The notes beneath the pieces were generated by a model, which saw only the letters and a program-made list of their open reading frames with translations, was not told the origin of the DNA and did no database searches. From assembly GCF_047675955.1 (NCBI RefSeq), contig NC_132925.1, forward strand, positions 70,313,622 through 70,377,621: a DNA stretch of 64,000 bases, in the 5' to 3' direction. Position numbers and translations under genes: made by a program. Source of the stretch: Chlorocebus sabaeus (lineage: Eukaryota > Chordata > Mammalia > Primates > Cercopithecidae). Every line of letters begins with the position of its first letter. Positions within the stretch are counted from its first letter, which is position 1. Positions 22,851 through 34,202 of the stretch are shown here, piece by piece.

Positions 22851-23126
22851 GCATGCTAGATTTAAAACTACTGGCAAGCAGTAGTTTTCTGATGCTTGGT
22901 TTAGACCATCATGACCAAGGTTTATTGAATGGCCTTCCTCTCCTTTTTTTTTTTTTTTTTTAAAAAAAAACCTAAAACCTATAGTAAACCCTTAGATTCC
23001 TGAACTTGAATTCAAATATTAGAGGGCTTCACCTCTTCATGAATGACACTGAAGGTTGATGACAGGTTGTTACTTTTCAGGTGTCTGGATTTTCATCTCT
23101 GTGGTACCAGAACTAGTCACTTGGTG

Positions 23127-23521
23127 AGTGTTAAGGGCTGAATTATGCCAGCCCCTAGATTGATATATTGAAGTCCTAATTCATAGCACCTCAGAATGTG
23201 ACTGTGTGTGTAGATAGGGTCTCTAAAGAGGTGATGAAGTTAAAATTAGGCCTTGAGGATGGGCCCTAATACAGTGTGATTGGTGTCTTTATGAGAAGAA
23301 ATATGGGCACAAAAAGAGGTACCAGGGGTGTTTGGGTACAGAGGAAAGACCATGTAAAGAGGTGGCCATCTGCAAGCCAAGGAGAGAGGCCTCAGAGGAC
23401 ACCCGCCCTGTTGACACCTTGATCTTGAACTTTCAGCCTCCAGAAATGTGAGAACATACATTTTGTTGTGTAAGCCGTGCAGTCTTTGGTATTTTGTTAT
23501 GGCAGCCCTAGCAAACTAACA
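23127..23521 (+). mobile_element. MaLR-type solo LTR
   Basis: ttgaagtcctaattcatag, cctcagaatgtgactg, gatgggccctaatac, tctgcaagccaaggagagag, gacaccttgatcttgaac and cagccctagcaaactaac give the order of an ERVL-MaLR/MLT-type LTR. No internal region follows. Confidence 0.75.
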
Positions 23522-23729
23522 ACAGTAGGTGATTGTAACTCATCTACCCCACCTCACTGAGATCTTAAATTTCTTTGCTCATTCCCAGATACCCAATGTC
23601 ACAAGTATCTTGTACCAAATTGTATAGGTGGAGTCGAGTGCTTTAATTATATTTGCATATTTGGTGTGTTCGTGGATCTTAAGACATAACCCTCCTGCAT
23701 GTTAACACTTATAGAATAGATTCTCACAA

Positions 23730-24035
23730 GCCGGGTGCGGTGGTTCACGCCTGTAATCCCAGCACTTTGGGAGGCCGAGGTGGGTGGATCACAAGGTCAG
23801 GAGATGGAGACCATCCTGGCTAATATGGTAAAACCCCGTCTCTACTAAAAATACAAAAACTTAGTCAGGTGTGCTGGCGGACACCTGTAGTCCCAGCTAC
23901 TCGGGAGGCTGAGTCAGGAGAATGGCGTGGACCCAGGAGGCATAGCTTGCAGTGAGCCAAGATCGCACCACTGCACTCCAGCCTGGGCGACAGAGCGAGG
24001 CTCCATCTTAAAAAAAAAAAAAAAAACAAAAACAA
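23730..24035 (+). mobile_element. AluY-like SINE
   Basis: Sense Alu with AluY wording (ggtcaggagatggagaccat, ggagaatggcgtgg) and a tail of A-run plus (caaaaa). Flanking bases atagattctcaca and atagatacccaca suggest an imperfect duplication. Confidence 0.92.
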
Positions 24036-24039
24036 AAAA

Positions 24040-24635
24040 CATAGATACCCACAATGCTCTCATCTCAGTTTTCCTTTCTTTCTCTCTTTAGTTTCCTTCC
24101 AAATATTGTCCACTTTATTTCTATTCCTGGATTCTGGGGTTTTCAAACAGATGCATATTTTTTTGGTTTATAGTGCTGCTTATTGCAGGCAGGAATGGAA
24201 TCTGAGAACTAACCAGTTATGCGGAACCTCAGACAAGGTATCTATTTCCCTGACTTCCTTTCCTTACCTTCCTAGTATAATAGCATCCATATTATCTTTG
24301 GAGTTTCTAGAAGCATTAGCAGAATACAAGTGATGTGCCTGGCATAGTGTACGGCTTATGTTGTACACTTAATAAATAGTAGCTATTGAAAGCAATCAGA
24401 AATCAGAAGATATCTGTTTATTTCTCTTTTTTCTGTCTTTGTGATCCAAGTTGACAGCAGCTGTGTAGTCTTTGTTAACACCCACTAAAGAAGTAAGGGA
24501 TTTAACTAGTTCTTTGCACATGCCATTAGAAACTGCTTGGTATATCATTGTTTACAGGGCTTAATCCCTCAAGGAGCTTTTGTCTCCAGGCAGACACAAG
24601 AAAGATGTGGAGAGATGACGTGATAAGGCAGAAAA
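24040..24635. other. Unique sequence with a short MIR/L2 end
   Basis: tgtgcctggcatagtgtac with ttaataaatagtagct at about 24330-24390 resembles a MIR or L2 3' end. Otherwise nothing is recognised. Confidence 0.4.
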
Positions 24636-24639
24636 TGTA

Positions 24640-24790
24640 CTGTGTCATTCCAGTTCCAGCTCTGCCCTGTGTAACATTTTACAAGTTGCTTTCTCTCTCT
24701 CTTTCTGGACCTTATTTATCTTATTTGTAAAGTGGGAGCTTAGACTAAAACACATCTCTAGTGTATCCTCTTTTTGCCTAATGTTTCACT
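24640..24790 (+). repeat. MIR-family SINE
   Basis: tgtgtcattccagttccagc, tctgccctgtgtaac and ttgtaaagtgggagcttag match the MIR/MIR3 head and core in sense. Confidence 0.6.
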
Positions 24791-24799
24791 GAGAAATCA

Positions 24800-25890
24800 T
24801 GAGGACCAAGAGGATGACTGGGTGTGAGAATTCTTCATACCGATCTTAGTACTACCCAAACCATGACTCCATGCCCAACATGCTTTTCTCCTAAAAGGGT
24901 ACTAAAAAATATTGCCTGCAAGAAACTCTCAACCTATTCTCCTTTCCGTGCTCTCATTTGAGTTTAGCTCCTTGAATATTGAGTTCCTGCTAGAAAAATG
25001 GCTTTGTTCTATAGCATCAGTAAGGAGAGAGAGGGCAAAGGTGTTTGTGAAGAAATCCCATTGACTTCCTGCTTCTTGTGCCACCTTGCACCTAGATGCC
25101 TTGCACATTCAGGGGGAGTGGAGGGGCAGGTGGTGTGGGGAGGTGCCATGCGGATGGTGCCACAGAGAGTTTCACTTACCACAGGGCAGAACAAGGGATA
25201 CCACATCTGCCACTTCTGCCTTCCTCCTTGTCCTGTTTTTACACACGGGTGCGTGTGAAACAGTGTGACCTCACAAGTAACAAGGGAGAAGCATGCTTAT
25301 TGACCTAAGTGGAGCTTCTGGGGGGAAAGCTGTTTTCTTTTCTGTAGTAGGGAGAACGAGAAATGCGTATACATGAGGATATCTTATGGCGTGATATGCA
25401 CGCTAGATTTCATCAGTATTCATGACGTGTTTCATTCTCACCACACTGACATCTGTTAAAAACAAGATTCAGGAATGCCATTCTGGTTTCAGTAACTCTG
25501 AAACATGGCTTCCGAGGGGATGTATTACTGAGTTCTCTCTCCCATTTGACAGCCCTGATTTTGCAACTGAGTGTAGATAACTTTGAGCACTTCAGAATCT
25601 CCTCCTACAGAGACAGTAGAAGTCTAAAACGGTGTGTTCAGTGACATGCATCCTGTAAGAAGACAAATTGGTATGAAATCTTTAGTTGTTAAGGAGACTA
25701 GCCTCAATTTCATCTGTATTTCGAGAGAACTCTATTCTAAATCTCATGTAATTAGGTGAATTTCTAAAACTGTAATTAAACTGTAGTCAGCCTGGGGAAA
25801 ATTAGAAATAAATTAGAAGTGTCACTGACTTGAGATTTATAGTTTCTCCGCCTGTGCCTACAGAAATTAAGGAGCTTCTCTCTTCTGTAT
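24800..25890. other. Unique sequence
   Basis: No repeat named. Several short overlapping frames near 25000-25300 lack coding character. Directly precedes the candidate exon pair. Confidence 0.45.
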
Positions 25891-25895
25891 TACAG

Positions 25896-26023
25896 GCTTT
25901 GATGAGAAATCCAGAAGAAAGAATGTGTGAAAGAAAAAGATGACATCTATGCATAGCAAAGAAAATCTCAAGATTATTACAGTAAAAACAAAAGAAAGGC
26001 AAGAGAATACTCACTAGTTAAAG
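25896..26023 (+). other. Candidate non-coding exon 1 of a splice-bounded pair
   Basis: A 128-base segment preceded by a pyrimidine-rich acceptor (cttctctcttctgtattacag) and followed by a near-consensus donor (aag, then gtaagtgg). It contains stops in all three frames, so if transcribed it would be non-coding. No repeat family is recognised. Alternative: chance splice-like sites. Confidence 0.3.
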
Positions 26024-26411
26024 GTAAGTGGACATTTCTGTAAATGCTGAACTCTTTGTTATGTTAGATAGAACAGAAAAGTGAGTTTATGTGTGTTTGC
26101 ATGTAAGCACGCATTGACTTGTCAAGCAGGGCTTGGACAGGATGTGATATGTGATATGGCATATTAGCAAAATATTTGCATTACTAGCAAATGATGAAGA
26201 AAATTAATAAATACAGTTACTCCCCTACTTTCAAATGAAAGTCAAACACCCTGAAGTTGAATGATATGCTTACATTTTATAGGTCTTTTCCTACAGAGCA
26301 AAATAAACAAAAAAAATTAAAATGTACTAATCGTACTGTGCCTTAGACATATTTCCTATATTTTCAATATTTATACACACATTTATAAAAGTATTTTCTT
26401 TTTATTTGCAG

Positions 26412-26795
26412 TTGAGCAGCTTCACCAACTTAAGTCCAGTGGACAACTGAGCAAAGCAAATAGTTGATTCTTTTTATATGTGCAATGATTTTCATCTTTA
26501 GCTTAATTGGAGTAAGGGAGTGCTTTGTATGCTTAGTATCATTACTTGGGTTTTATTTTCCATTTTCCACTGCTTTTATAGTATAATAAGAAGAGGATGG
26601 AATATTTGAACAGTTGCACAAGCATTGTCACAATGGTAGCAGTGCTATAGAAACCAAACTGCCAGGCATGTAGGCAACACAACCAGATGAGGTCTCAAAA
26701 TGTTTCTTCATGAGATGCTCTCAGAAGTTCATATCTGACAGACAAAAACGGTTTGAAGAACATCGATGTAAAATATGCAAAACTATGAACTGCAC
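26412..26795 (+). other. Candidate non-coding exon 2
   Basis: Preceded by a strong acceptor (ttttctttttatttgcag) 388 bases after the previous donor, and ending at a donor-like gtaagtg at 26796. It could equally be terminal. Stops in all frames. The support is only from the splice motifs. Confidence 0.25.
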
Positions 26796-26904
26796 GTAAG
26801 TGAAATGTGCAACAGTTAGGAACAGCATTTTATGTCTCAAAATGCTTCCTCTGGTGAAATCATTGCAGTTCCAGATGCTGGCGCCTGCTGGAGAGATGTA
26901 GCAG

Positions 26905-27130
26905 TCAAGGACGTCGACTCTGGAGATCTTGCCCTACCACTTACCACTTGCACGATTGTGGTCAAAATGATTAATCTCCCTCTGTCTCAGTTTCCTCATC
27001 TGTAAAATGTGGGAGATATTAAAACCTACCTTACAGAGTTGCTCAGCAGATGAAATGAGTCAATATTTCAAGGCAAAGCACTTGAAAGAATGCTGAGCAC
27101 ATAGAAAGTGCTCAGTAATTATTGGTTGAT
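26905..27130 (+). repeat. MIR SINE
   Basis: A near-complete MIR in sense: cttaccacttgcacgattg, ctgtctcagtttcctcatctg, taaaatgtgggagatatta, gcacatagaaagtgctcag. Confidence 0.85.
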
Positions 27131-27134
27131 TTTA

Positions 27135-27445
27135 TCATTGAGTAAAGTGTACTCAGGGATGGAAATTTCATTTGTTTGTTTTAAAGGGGGCAAAGATGTG
27201 GAAGAGCATAACAGATGTTGGGGAAGTGGAAGATACCAGTTCTTTAACTCTGGGCGTATTTGTACTGTTCAAGCAGCTGTCAAAGGAACTAAAGGGTGCC
27301 AGGCAGAGATGGAAGAAAGCTACAGGGGATCAGTGTACTTCTCAAACAAACTCTTACTGATTGTCTCCTTGATTCGAGTACCTTGAGAAGCATCGGAGAA
27401 TACAGACTTAAAGGATGCAGGACTTTTCTTAAGTTACAAATAAGA
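27135..27445. other. Unique sequence
   Basis: No repeat or gene recognised. Confidence 0.45.
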
Positions 27446-27449
27446 CCGT

Positions 27450-28140
27450 CTTAAACTCTTTGCTGTAATCTGTAAGGCTGGACTTGACCTGGTCCCAGAC
27501 ATTGTCTCTAACCTCACCTCCTTAGCTCCCTGTGCTCATTCTTGCCTTCTTTGGATTCCCTCTAAAACATAAGCAGTGATTTTCCACTTGGATTTTTTGC
27601 ACCCACTGCACAGTGCTGCCTGGCTTCTTACCCTCCGTTGTTCCTGTGTCTTTTTCCTTTAAGTCTCAGAATGGGGCTTCTCTGGCTTCTCTACTAAAGG
27701 AGCTCCCTCTGAGAAGTGAGCGTCCAAAAATATTGTGTCCACTGTCATTCTCATCAACAACGAATGTGAGAGCCTGTTTTTCCATATCCCTGTAACAAGG
27801 AGTATTCCAAAATTGTTTCATCCTTGCCAGTCTGATAGGTGCTGAACTTGATTATTTAAAGTAGGTACAAGAGAGGATGCACAGATATGCAATGAGGGCA
27901 GAAGTTAGTCATTCATTAACTCACCTTTAGAGCCTTCCTTGTTTTCTCTATAGCACTCATTACTAGCAGGAATTAATTTGTCTCTTCAGTTACTTTTCAC
28001 CTGCCTTCCCTCCTGGTGTATAAGTTCCCTGAGGCCTGGGACAGCATTTGCCCTCTTCACAGTAATATTCTGGGATCCTGGTCCAGCAATTGCCATATAC
28101 GAGGTACTCAATAAACACTTTGAGAGTGAAAGAATGAATG
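27450..28140 (+). repeat. L2 LINE, 3' part
   Basis: ggacttgacctggtcccaga and cacctccttagctccctg at 27470-27540, and then cctgaggcctgggacagcat, ggtactcaataaacacttt and gaatgaatgag at 28030-28140, are the L2 3' region in sense. The middle (27640-27900) is poorly matched. Confidence 0.6.
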
Positions 28141-28594
28141 AGAAAGACAGGATCTTGTAATTGAAATAGACAGACAACATCTTTACAACAGTGCTAGAGG
28201 CTCAGAAATAGAAGGGAGTCTTACAAAAAGTTAGACCCAGGTAGGCAGGAGCAATATTGAAACCATTAACAGCCTCTCAGCACAAATAAGGATCAGCCTA
28301 AATAGGCATTGGCCATAGTGCTGGGCAGGGTCTAAAAGGGTCTCTTTTGGCAGTAGATTTTACCCTTGAGGTGCTGGATTGTGGGGAGGTGGCTGGGATT
28401 CAACAGTGGGGCTCAGGGGACTGGTCAGTTGCCAACCACTATGGTGGAATTGCCAGTATCTTAACCAAGCACAGCTGTATGTGTGCATTTCTACTCAATA
28501 TCAGTCCTGATTATAGTACCAAGCAGAACTCTTTCTAGTCCTGATTGTACTGGAATACTGTTCTCTGCCTTGGATCAATAAGAAGAGTCATCCA

Positions 28595-28904
28595 GGCCCG
28601 GGTGTGCTGGCTCACGCCTGTAATCCCAGCACTTTGGGAGGCTGAGGTGGGTGGATCACTTGAGGTCAGGAGTTTGAGACCAGCATGGTCAACATGATGA
28701 AACCCTGTCTCCACAAAAAATACAAAAATTAGCCAGACATGGTGGTGCATGCCTGTAATCCCAGCTACTTGGGAGGCTGAGGCAGGAGAATCACTTGAAT
28801 CCGGGAGGCAGAAGCTGCAGTGAGCAGAGATCGTGCCCCTGGACACCAGCCTGTGCAGCAGAGTAAGTGAGACTCCATCTCAAAAAAAAAAAAAAAAAAA
28901 AAAA
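28595..28904 (+). mobile_element. Alu SINE (AluS-like)
   Basis: Sense Alu with a 24-base A-tail; flanks agaagagtcatcca and agaagcagtctcca may be a diverged duplication. 28150-28590 upstream is unique. Confidence 0.94.
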
Positions 28905-29044
28905 GAAGAAGCAGTCTCCAAATACAGTCAGAGGACTCTGATGCCCTCAAATTTCACCCCGAGCACCCTTCTGCCCGCATTGCATACCAGCAAGTCCTCC
29001 CTTATGCCTCTTTTATTTCATGTATGTGGATTTTGTACTAATAT

Positions 29045-29165
29045 GTCATAGTTTTGCACATTTTAGGGATACATGTGATATTTTGATACATGTATACAAT
29101 GTGTAATGATCAAATCAGGGTAATTGGGATATCTATCACCGTGAATATTTATCTTTTCTTTGTGT
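29045..29165. mobile_element. L1M fragment
   Basis: attttgatacatgtatacaa, then tgtgtaatgatcaaatcagg and atatctatcacc, is a familiar L1M piece. Orientation relative to the next L1 block is uncertain. Confidence 0.5.
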
Positions 29166-29194
29166 CGGGATACCTATTTTAAATAACCATGCTC

Positions 29195-29985
29195 ATCACC
29201 TATGAGACTGGCAAGGACAAAAAATATTTTAAATACTCCTCATTGGAAGGATATGGACAAAAAGGCTCTTGTATACTGTTGATGAGAATACCAGTAAGGG
29301 CAATATTTTTAGAAGTTAGCTTGGCAGTGCTTATCAAAATTCTAAATGCACATTCTTATTGACCAGGTAGCATAACTTTTAGGGATTTATCTTCCAGTTA
29401 AACTATCTGAAATACAAAATGATGTATGCACAAGTGTGTTCACATTAGCATTGTTATAATAGCAAAATTATGGGAGCAATTTGTATGGTTGCTGATCAGA
29501 GAGGAGTGGATAAATGATGGTGCTTACATCTGATAGAATACGGTGAGACCTTTAAAAAGTGTCAGGTAGATCTCTTAAATGTATGAAGTAAAAGAGTGAA
29601 AAAAGCTGCCAAAATGGTGTGTATTATGAAATCCTGACACATGCTGCAACATGGATGACCCTTGCGGGCATTATGCTGCGTGAAATAAGCCAGTCACAAA
29701 AGGATAAATACTGTGTGATCTTACTTATATGAGGTACCTAATGTAGTCACATTCATAGAGATGGAAAGCAGAGTGGTGGTTGCCAAGAGCTGTAGGGAAG
29801 AGGGAATGGGGAGTTACAGTTTAATGGGCACCGCGTTTCAGTTTGAGATAATGAAAATGTTCTAGTGAAGGATGAGAGTGATGTTTGCACAATAACGTGA
29901 ATGTACTTAATAGCACTGAACTGTACACTTAAAAATGGTTTAAATGATCAATTTGTGTTTTATCTGTTTTACCACAGTTTTTTTT
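29195..29985 (+). mobile_element. Fossil L1M LINE 3' part
   Basis: acctatgagactggcaagga, aacatggatgacccttgc, tgaaataagccagtcaca, actgtgtgatcttacttat, agtggtggttgccaagagc and actgtacacttaaaaatgg follow the L1M 3' ORF2/UTR order. Confidence 0.85.
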
Positions 29986-30149
29986 AATATTAAGAAGAGG
30001 AAAACTTTCCTGGTTTTTCCAAAGAAAAAGTGTTAATAGTTTAAAATACCACCGTAATACATTTTAGTGACAATCAGCTAAAATTTCTTAGTAGTCTCAG
30101 GATCTAAAACAAAAGTACAATATTTTTAAAAGAAAAAAAAATCTATTTT

Positions 30150-30445
30150 CTTTTTTTTTTTTTCTTGAGACGGAGTCTCTCTCCGCCGCCCAGGCTGGAG
30201 TGCAGTGGCGTGGTCTCGGCTCACTGCAAGCTCTGCCTCCCGGGTTCTTACTATTGTCCTGCCTCAGCCTCCCCAGTGACTGGGACTACAGGTGCCCGCC
30301 ACCACGCCCAGCTAATTTTTCATATTTTTAGTAGAGACGGGGTTTCACTGTGTTAGCCAGGATGGTCTCCATCTCCTGATCTCATGATCCACCTGCCTCG
30401 GCCTCCCAAAGTGCTGGGATTACAGGAGTGAGTACCGGGCCAGGC
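30150..30445 (-). mobile_element. AluY SINE
   Basis: Antisense Alu with AluY wording (ctcactgcaagctctgcctc, tttcactgtgttagccagga). Flanks ctattttc and ctgttttc suggest a short duplication. Confidence 0.93.
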
Positions 30446-30530
30446 CTGTTTTCGTTTTAAATGATGCCTCATACACCTAACTTTAGTGGTGCAAATTAAG
30501 AAACAACAAATTACTAGCCAACTGTCAAAT

Positions 30531-30638
30531 CACAGTACCTCCTAGTTCTGCTGGGGATTAAATGAGTTACACTTGTTCTTTTAAGAACTTTACAAGGGTT
30601 AAGTTATTTAATCCCCAGCAGAACTAGGAGATATTGTG
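30531..30638. repeat. Long imperfect inverted repeat in MIR sequence
   Basis: Arms 30531-30563 and 30606-30638 are reverse complements at 31 of 33 positions. The 42-base centre contains a further hairpin (gttctt, two bases, aagaac at 30575-30588) and more complementary text (acttgt against acaagg). The right arm lies at the edge of a MIR in antisense, and the left arm reads as the same MIR stretch in sense. Confidence 0.9.
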
Positions 30639-30785
30639 ATTTCCATTTCACAGATGAGATCACTGAGAACAGAGAGGTTATGTAATATGCCCCAGGTCAC
30701 ACAGCTGGTGAGATGCAGAACTGGTTGTCATCAAACCCCAAAATTATATGGCCCCAGAGCACAAAATAGTCTGAGCCACTGTTTT
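30600..30785 (-). repeat. MIR SINE
   Basis: catttcacagatgagatcac, gagaggttatgtaatatgcc and aggtcacacagctggtgag are MIR antisense. It contributes the right arm of the inverted repeat. Confidence 0.85.
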
Positions 30786-30999
30786 ACCAACTCCCAGCTC
30801 TGAAGAGCTTCTGTATTAGAAGAGCCATCTATAAACTATGTTGACCTTTTTAAGATTTCTAATGCATAGTTACAACTGAAAAGCTTGAGTGCACTGATAC
30901 AGCTACTAGCTTTTCTTCAGTAGATGCTTGTTAACTTGAAATATGTAAATTATTTGTCTCTAACTGGGAAATTATTCTTTAACATTTACCTAGCTCCTT

Positions 31000-31310
31000 G
31001 GCTGGGCGTGGTGGCTCATGTCTGTAATCCCAGCATTTGGGAGGTCGAGGTGGGCAGATCACTCAAGGTCAGGAGTTTGAGACCAGCCTGGCCAACATGG
31101 TGAAACCCAGTCTTTACTAAAAATACAAAAATTAACTGGGCGTGGTGGCGCATGCCTATAATCCCAGCTACTTGGGAGGCTGAGGCAGAAGAATTACTTG
31201 AGCCTGGGAGGTGAATGTTGCAGTGAGCCGAGAAGGAGCCACTGCACTACAGCCTGGATGACAGAGTAAGACTCCGTCTCAGAAAAAGAACAACAAAAAA
31301 CAAACAAACA
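31000..31310 (+). mobile_element. Alu SINE
   Basis: Sense Alu with a (caaa)n tail. A 19-bp duplication, 16 of 19 identical, flanks it (30981-30999 and 31311-31329). 30790-30980 upstream is unique. Confidence 0.95.
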
Positions 31311-31628
31311 AACATTTAACCAGCTTCTTACTGAACACAGTCATGGAGGAGAACATGGAAGGGAAGGCTACATATAAAAACACAAGTGTTCTAAGGTTTT
31401 ATCAGAGAAGAGCTCTGAAAGGAATTCTCCATATTGGATGGGGAAAACGTGATCTTATATTCTTCTCCCTAAGGTTCATGTCTCCCAAAATATTAGGTTC
31501 ATTTTTAAAATATAGTTCATGTTTATATTCAAACAAATTTAGGAAATGCTGAATTAAAAGGCATTAAATAGTTTCTCTTCTGCAGGAATTCTTAAGGACT
31601 TAAACACCATGAGTTGCCAAAAATCAGG

Positions 31629-31725
31629 TATATTAAATAATATATAACAATATATTATATAACATATAAATATAAATATATTTATATTATATTATATTAT
31701 ATATTTATATTTATATAATATGTAA
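31629..31725. repeat. AT-rich low-complexity tract
   Basis: About 97 bases of A and T with tataaatata and tattatattat units; a few C or G only at the edges. Confidence 0.85.
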
Positions 31726-31729
31726 TTGT

Positions 31730-33080
31730 TTCCCAGAGTTCTTTTTACCACAGAGCCCTCCTCCCATGGAAAATGTTGAGGGGTTAATGCTTCCTGGATC
31801 ACTTTTTGGAAATCTTTGTATTAGGGATTTTCCAAATCTACCACCAGAGGTCAGTTTTCCCCTCGTTTTATATTCTGACTAAACATTGACAAAACTTAAT
31901 TTTCTCTTTGCACACCTGAGACAGGCTGACATTTTTCAAGTAGACTTTGCTTAAAACTTTTAAGAGATGAGTGAAAGAAATAAGAAAAATAAGAATCCCT
32001 ATAAATAGTCACATTTCCAAAACCTATGAGGCTGAGCCAAAGAAATAGCAAATCTACGAAGCTCTCTTGTACCAGTATGGAGAACAAATTCTCAGCCATA
32101 TTGCTTGGCTCTTTTTCCCTCCTGTTTCTCAGCCAAGTGGCCTTTCTGTCATCTCAGCCCCCAAGCGCATCTGTGGGCTTATCTTATTACATCTGAGGAT
32201 AAATCCCATAGACCCTTGTGTTTTCACGGTTCAAATTATTTTCTGATTTAAATATCCTGGGTCTGCAGTGTGATCTTTCCTTTCAGTCCTGGTTGGCAGT
32301 TCTGAGATAGCTCTGTGATAATGAACAAATATGGCACTCCTGTGAATGTTCTAGTCCTGAGAAAAGCAACTATGCAGTTAATATGCTACCCTCCCTTCCC
32401 CTGCCAGGACAGACATTATTAATCAACACAGCACCCTTTCTTTATAGAACTCAGGTCTCACAATACTTCCCGAAATAGGACTCCAGGCAGGCATTACCAA
32501 TAGATTGGTGTTAATGTGAAAATACTCTAAGCCTAAGTTGTAAATTCCTTCCACCTCTGGACTATTCTCTGTTGACTGTCTTTTGAATGTTAATCTCCGT
32601 AATCCTCTACCCAACACACACACACATGCACACACACACACACACACATACACACAGTTTTAAAAGTTTGTTTCAAATCCACAATAATGAAAACCTACTC
32701 ATTACAGCCCCAGCATTTCCTTATTCATACCTTATCCTTAGCAAACTATATGGGTGCAACACCTGATTTAAAGAGAAGGCTTGTTACATCCCAGCATATG
32801 CCAGAAGCTCCGCACTTACCCCATTCTGTTGTTTAACTTCGGATTCCTATTGATAACATGGCGTATGCCCTATTTTAATTAGCACTTGCTTAGAGTTGCC
32901 TTTGTGTGAGGTATTTAGGAAATGGCCTGAGTTCTTGATCAATCTTTAGTAAAAGCTGTGGTATTAAAGGTATTAAAAGGCCTAACCTGTTATGGTAGAC
33001 TTTGAAACAAATTGTCATCTGACAGTTTCATTTCTTTTTAATGCTGAAAGCTTATTTTAGCATTAAAGAATAAGAGGGTA
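31730..33080. other. Unique sequence with a (CA)n microsatellite
   Basis: No gene recognised. A (CA)n run interrupted by atg and ata lies at 32614-32656. Confidence 0.5.
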
Positions 33081-33084
33081 ATAT

Positions 33085-33345
33085 AGTGTAGTCATTAAGC
33101 ATATCCTCTGGAGTTAGATGGGATTCAACTCTTGGCTCCCCCACTTACTGTGCTTTGGGGTCTTTGGAGAGTTACTAATTAATCCTTCTAAGTCTTCTGG
33201 AAAAAAATTAAAAATAATACCTACCCCATTGTGGTGCTTTTATAAAACATTATTTTGCATCTACTTTGTATCAAGTGCAAAACATCACTGTGAGGATTGA
33301 ATGAATTGGGAATTTACTGCACCTGGCACCAAGGTGGCACTATTA
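33085..33345 (+). repeat. MIR SINE with internal insertion
   Basis: tctggagttagatgggattc, cccacttactgtgctttggg, ctacccc and actgcacctggcacc follow MIR in sense. The centre is diverged and about 30-40 bases longer than expected. Confidence 0.6.
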
Positions 33346-33379
33346 TTAATCTTTTGAAACACTTTGATGTTTCAGCTGA

Positions 33380-33800
33380 AGCCATCACGAAAGGTAGGGG
33401 CAAAAGAAGATATGCATATTATTGAACTGCAGATCGATTAGAGACGAGATTTAGGTGTAGGCTGGCCAGCAGGGTCAATATTTAATTTTTCAATTAAATA
33501 TTGTGCATTGGAAGTGAACTTTCCCCCGTGGGCAGTAGGGTATGCTGTGCGAACAGGATAACTACTGCTAGCACTGGTTTCAGGTGACAATGTCTCTCTT
33601 CACCTTGGGGGAGTGTGATCGTGAACTAATAAGCAGCAAGTTCAACTTTGCTGATAGTTCTCTAGCTTCTGTTTCTTGTGAACTTTAACTCCATGTGTGT
33701 TTCTTACGGCAGTAGAATTGATTAACTTTTACTGCATGTCCTTTCTGGCCAATGCAGTGTTGAAATGAATTTACCATGTAAGTAGGAGGTGACGCTAATA
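33380..33800. promoter_or_regulatory. Possible conserved regulatory element with a 12-bp palindrome
   Basis: Unique, repeat-free sequence with several isolated CpGs and TAAT/ATTA words. A perfect palindrome with arms caatatttaatt (33476-33487) and aattaaatattg (33492-33503) around four bases would give two facing homeodomain-type AATTA cores. Function is inferred only from these words. Confidence 0.25.
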
Positions 33801-34202
33801 CACTGGATGTTGTTAAGAAGGCATCATGGAAATACTATATAAATTAACTACTGATGAGAGATAATAACACTACGAAAAACCATGGAAGAGATGAAAGCTT
33901 TTTAAAGCAATAATAGCCCATCACCTACCTTCCTATTTGCCTAAGTCACTGTCTGGCTGTAGAGAGGTAAGGAGAGGTAAAGTACATAAAAGCAGAGGGT
34001 TGGGGGTAGGTAGAAATAAAAGACTGTTATACAACCTTAACCTTAAATGTAAATGGACTAAATGCTCCAATTAAAAGACACAGACTGGCAAACTGGATAA
34101 AGAGTCAAGACCCATCAGTCTGCTGTATTCAGGAGACCCATCTCACACGCAGAGACATACATAGGCTCAAAATAAAGGGATGGAGGAAGATTTACCAAGC
34201 AA

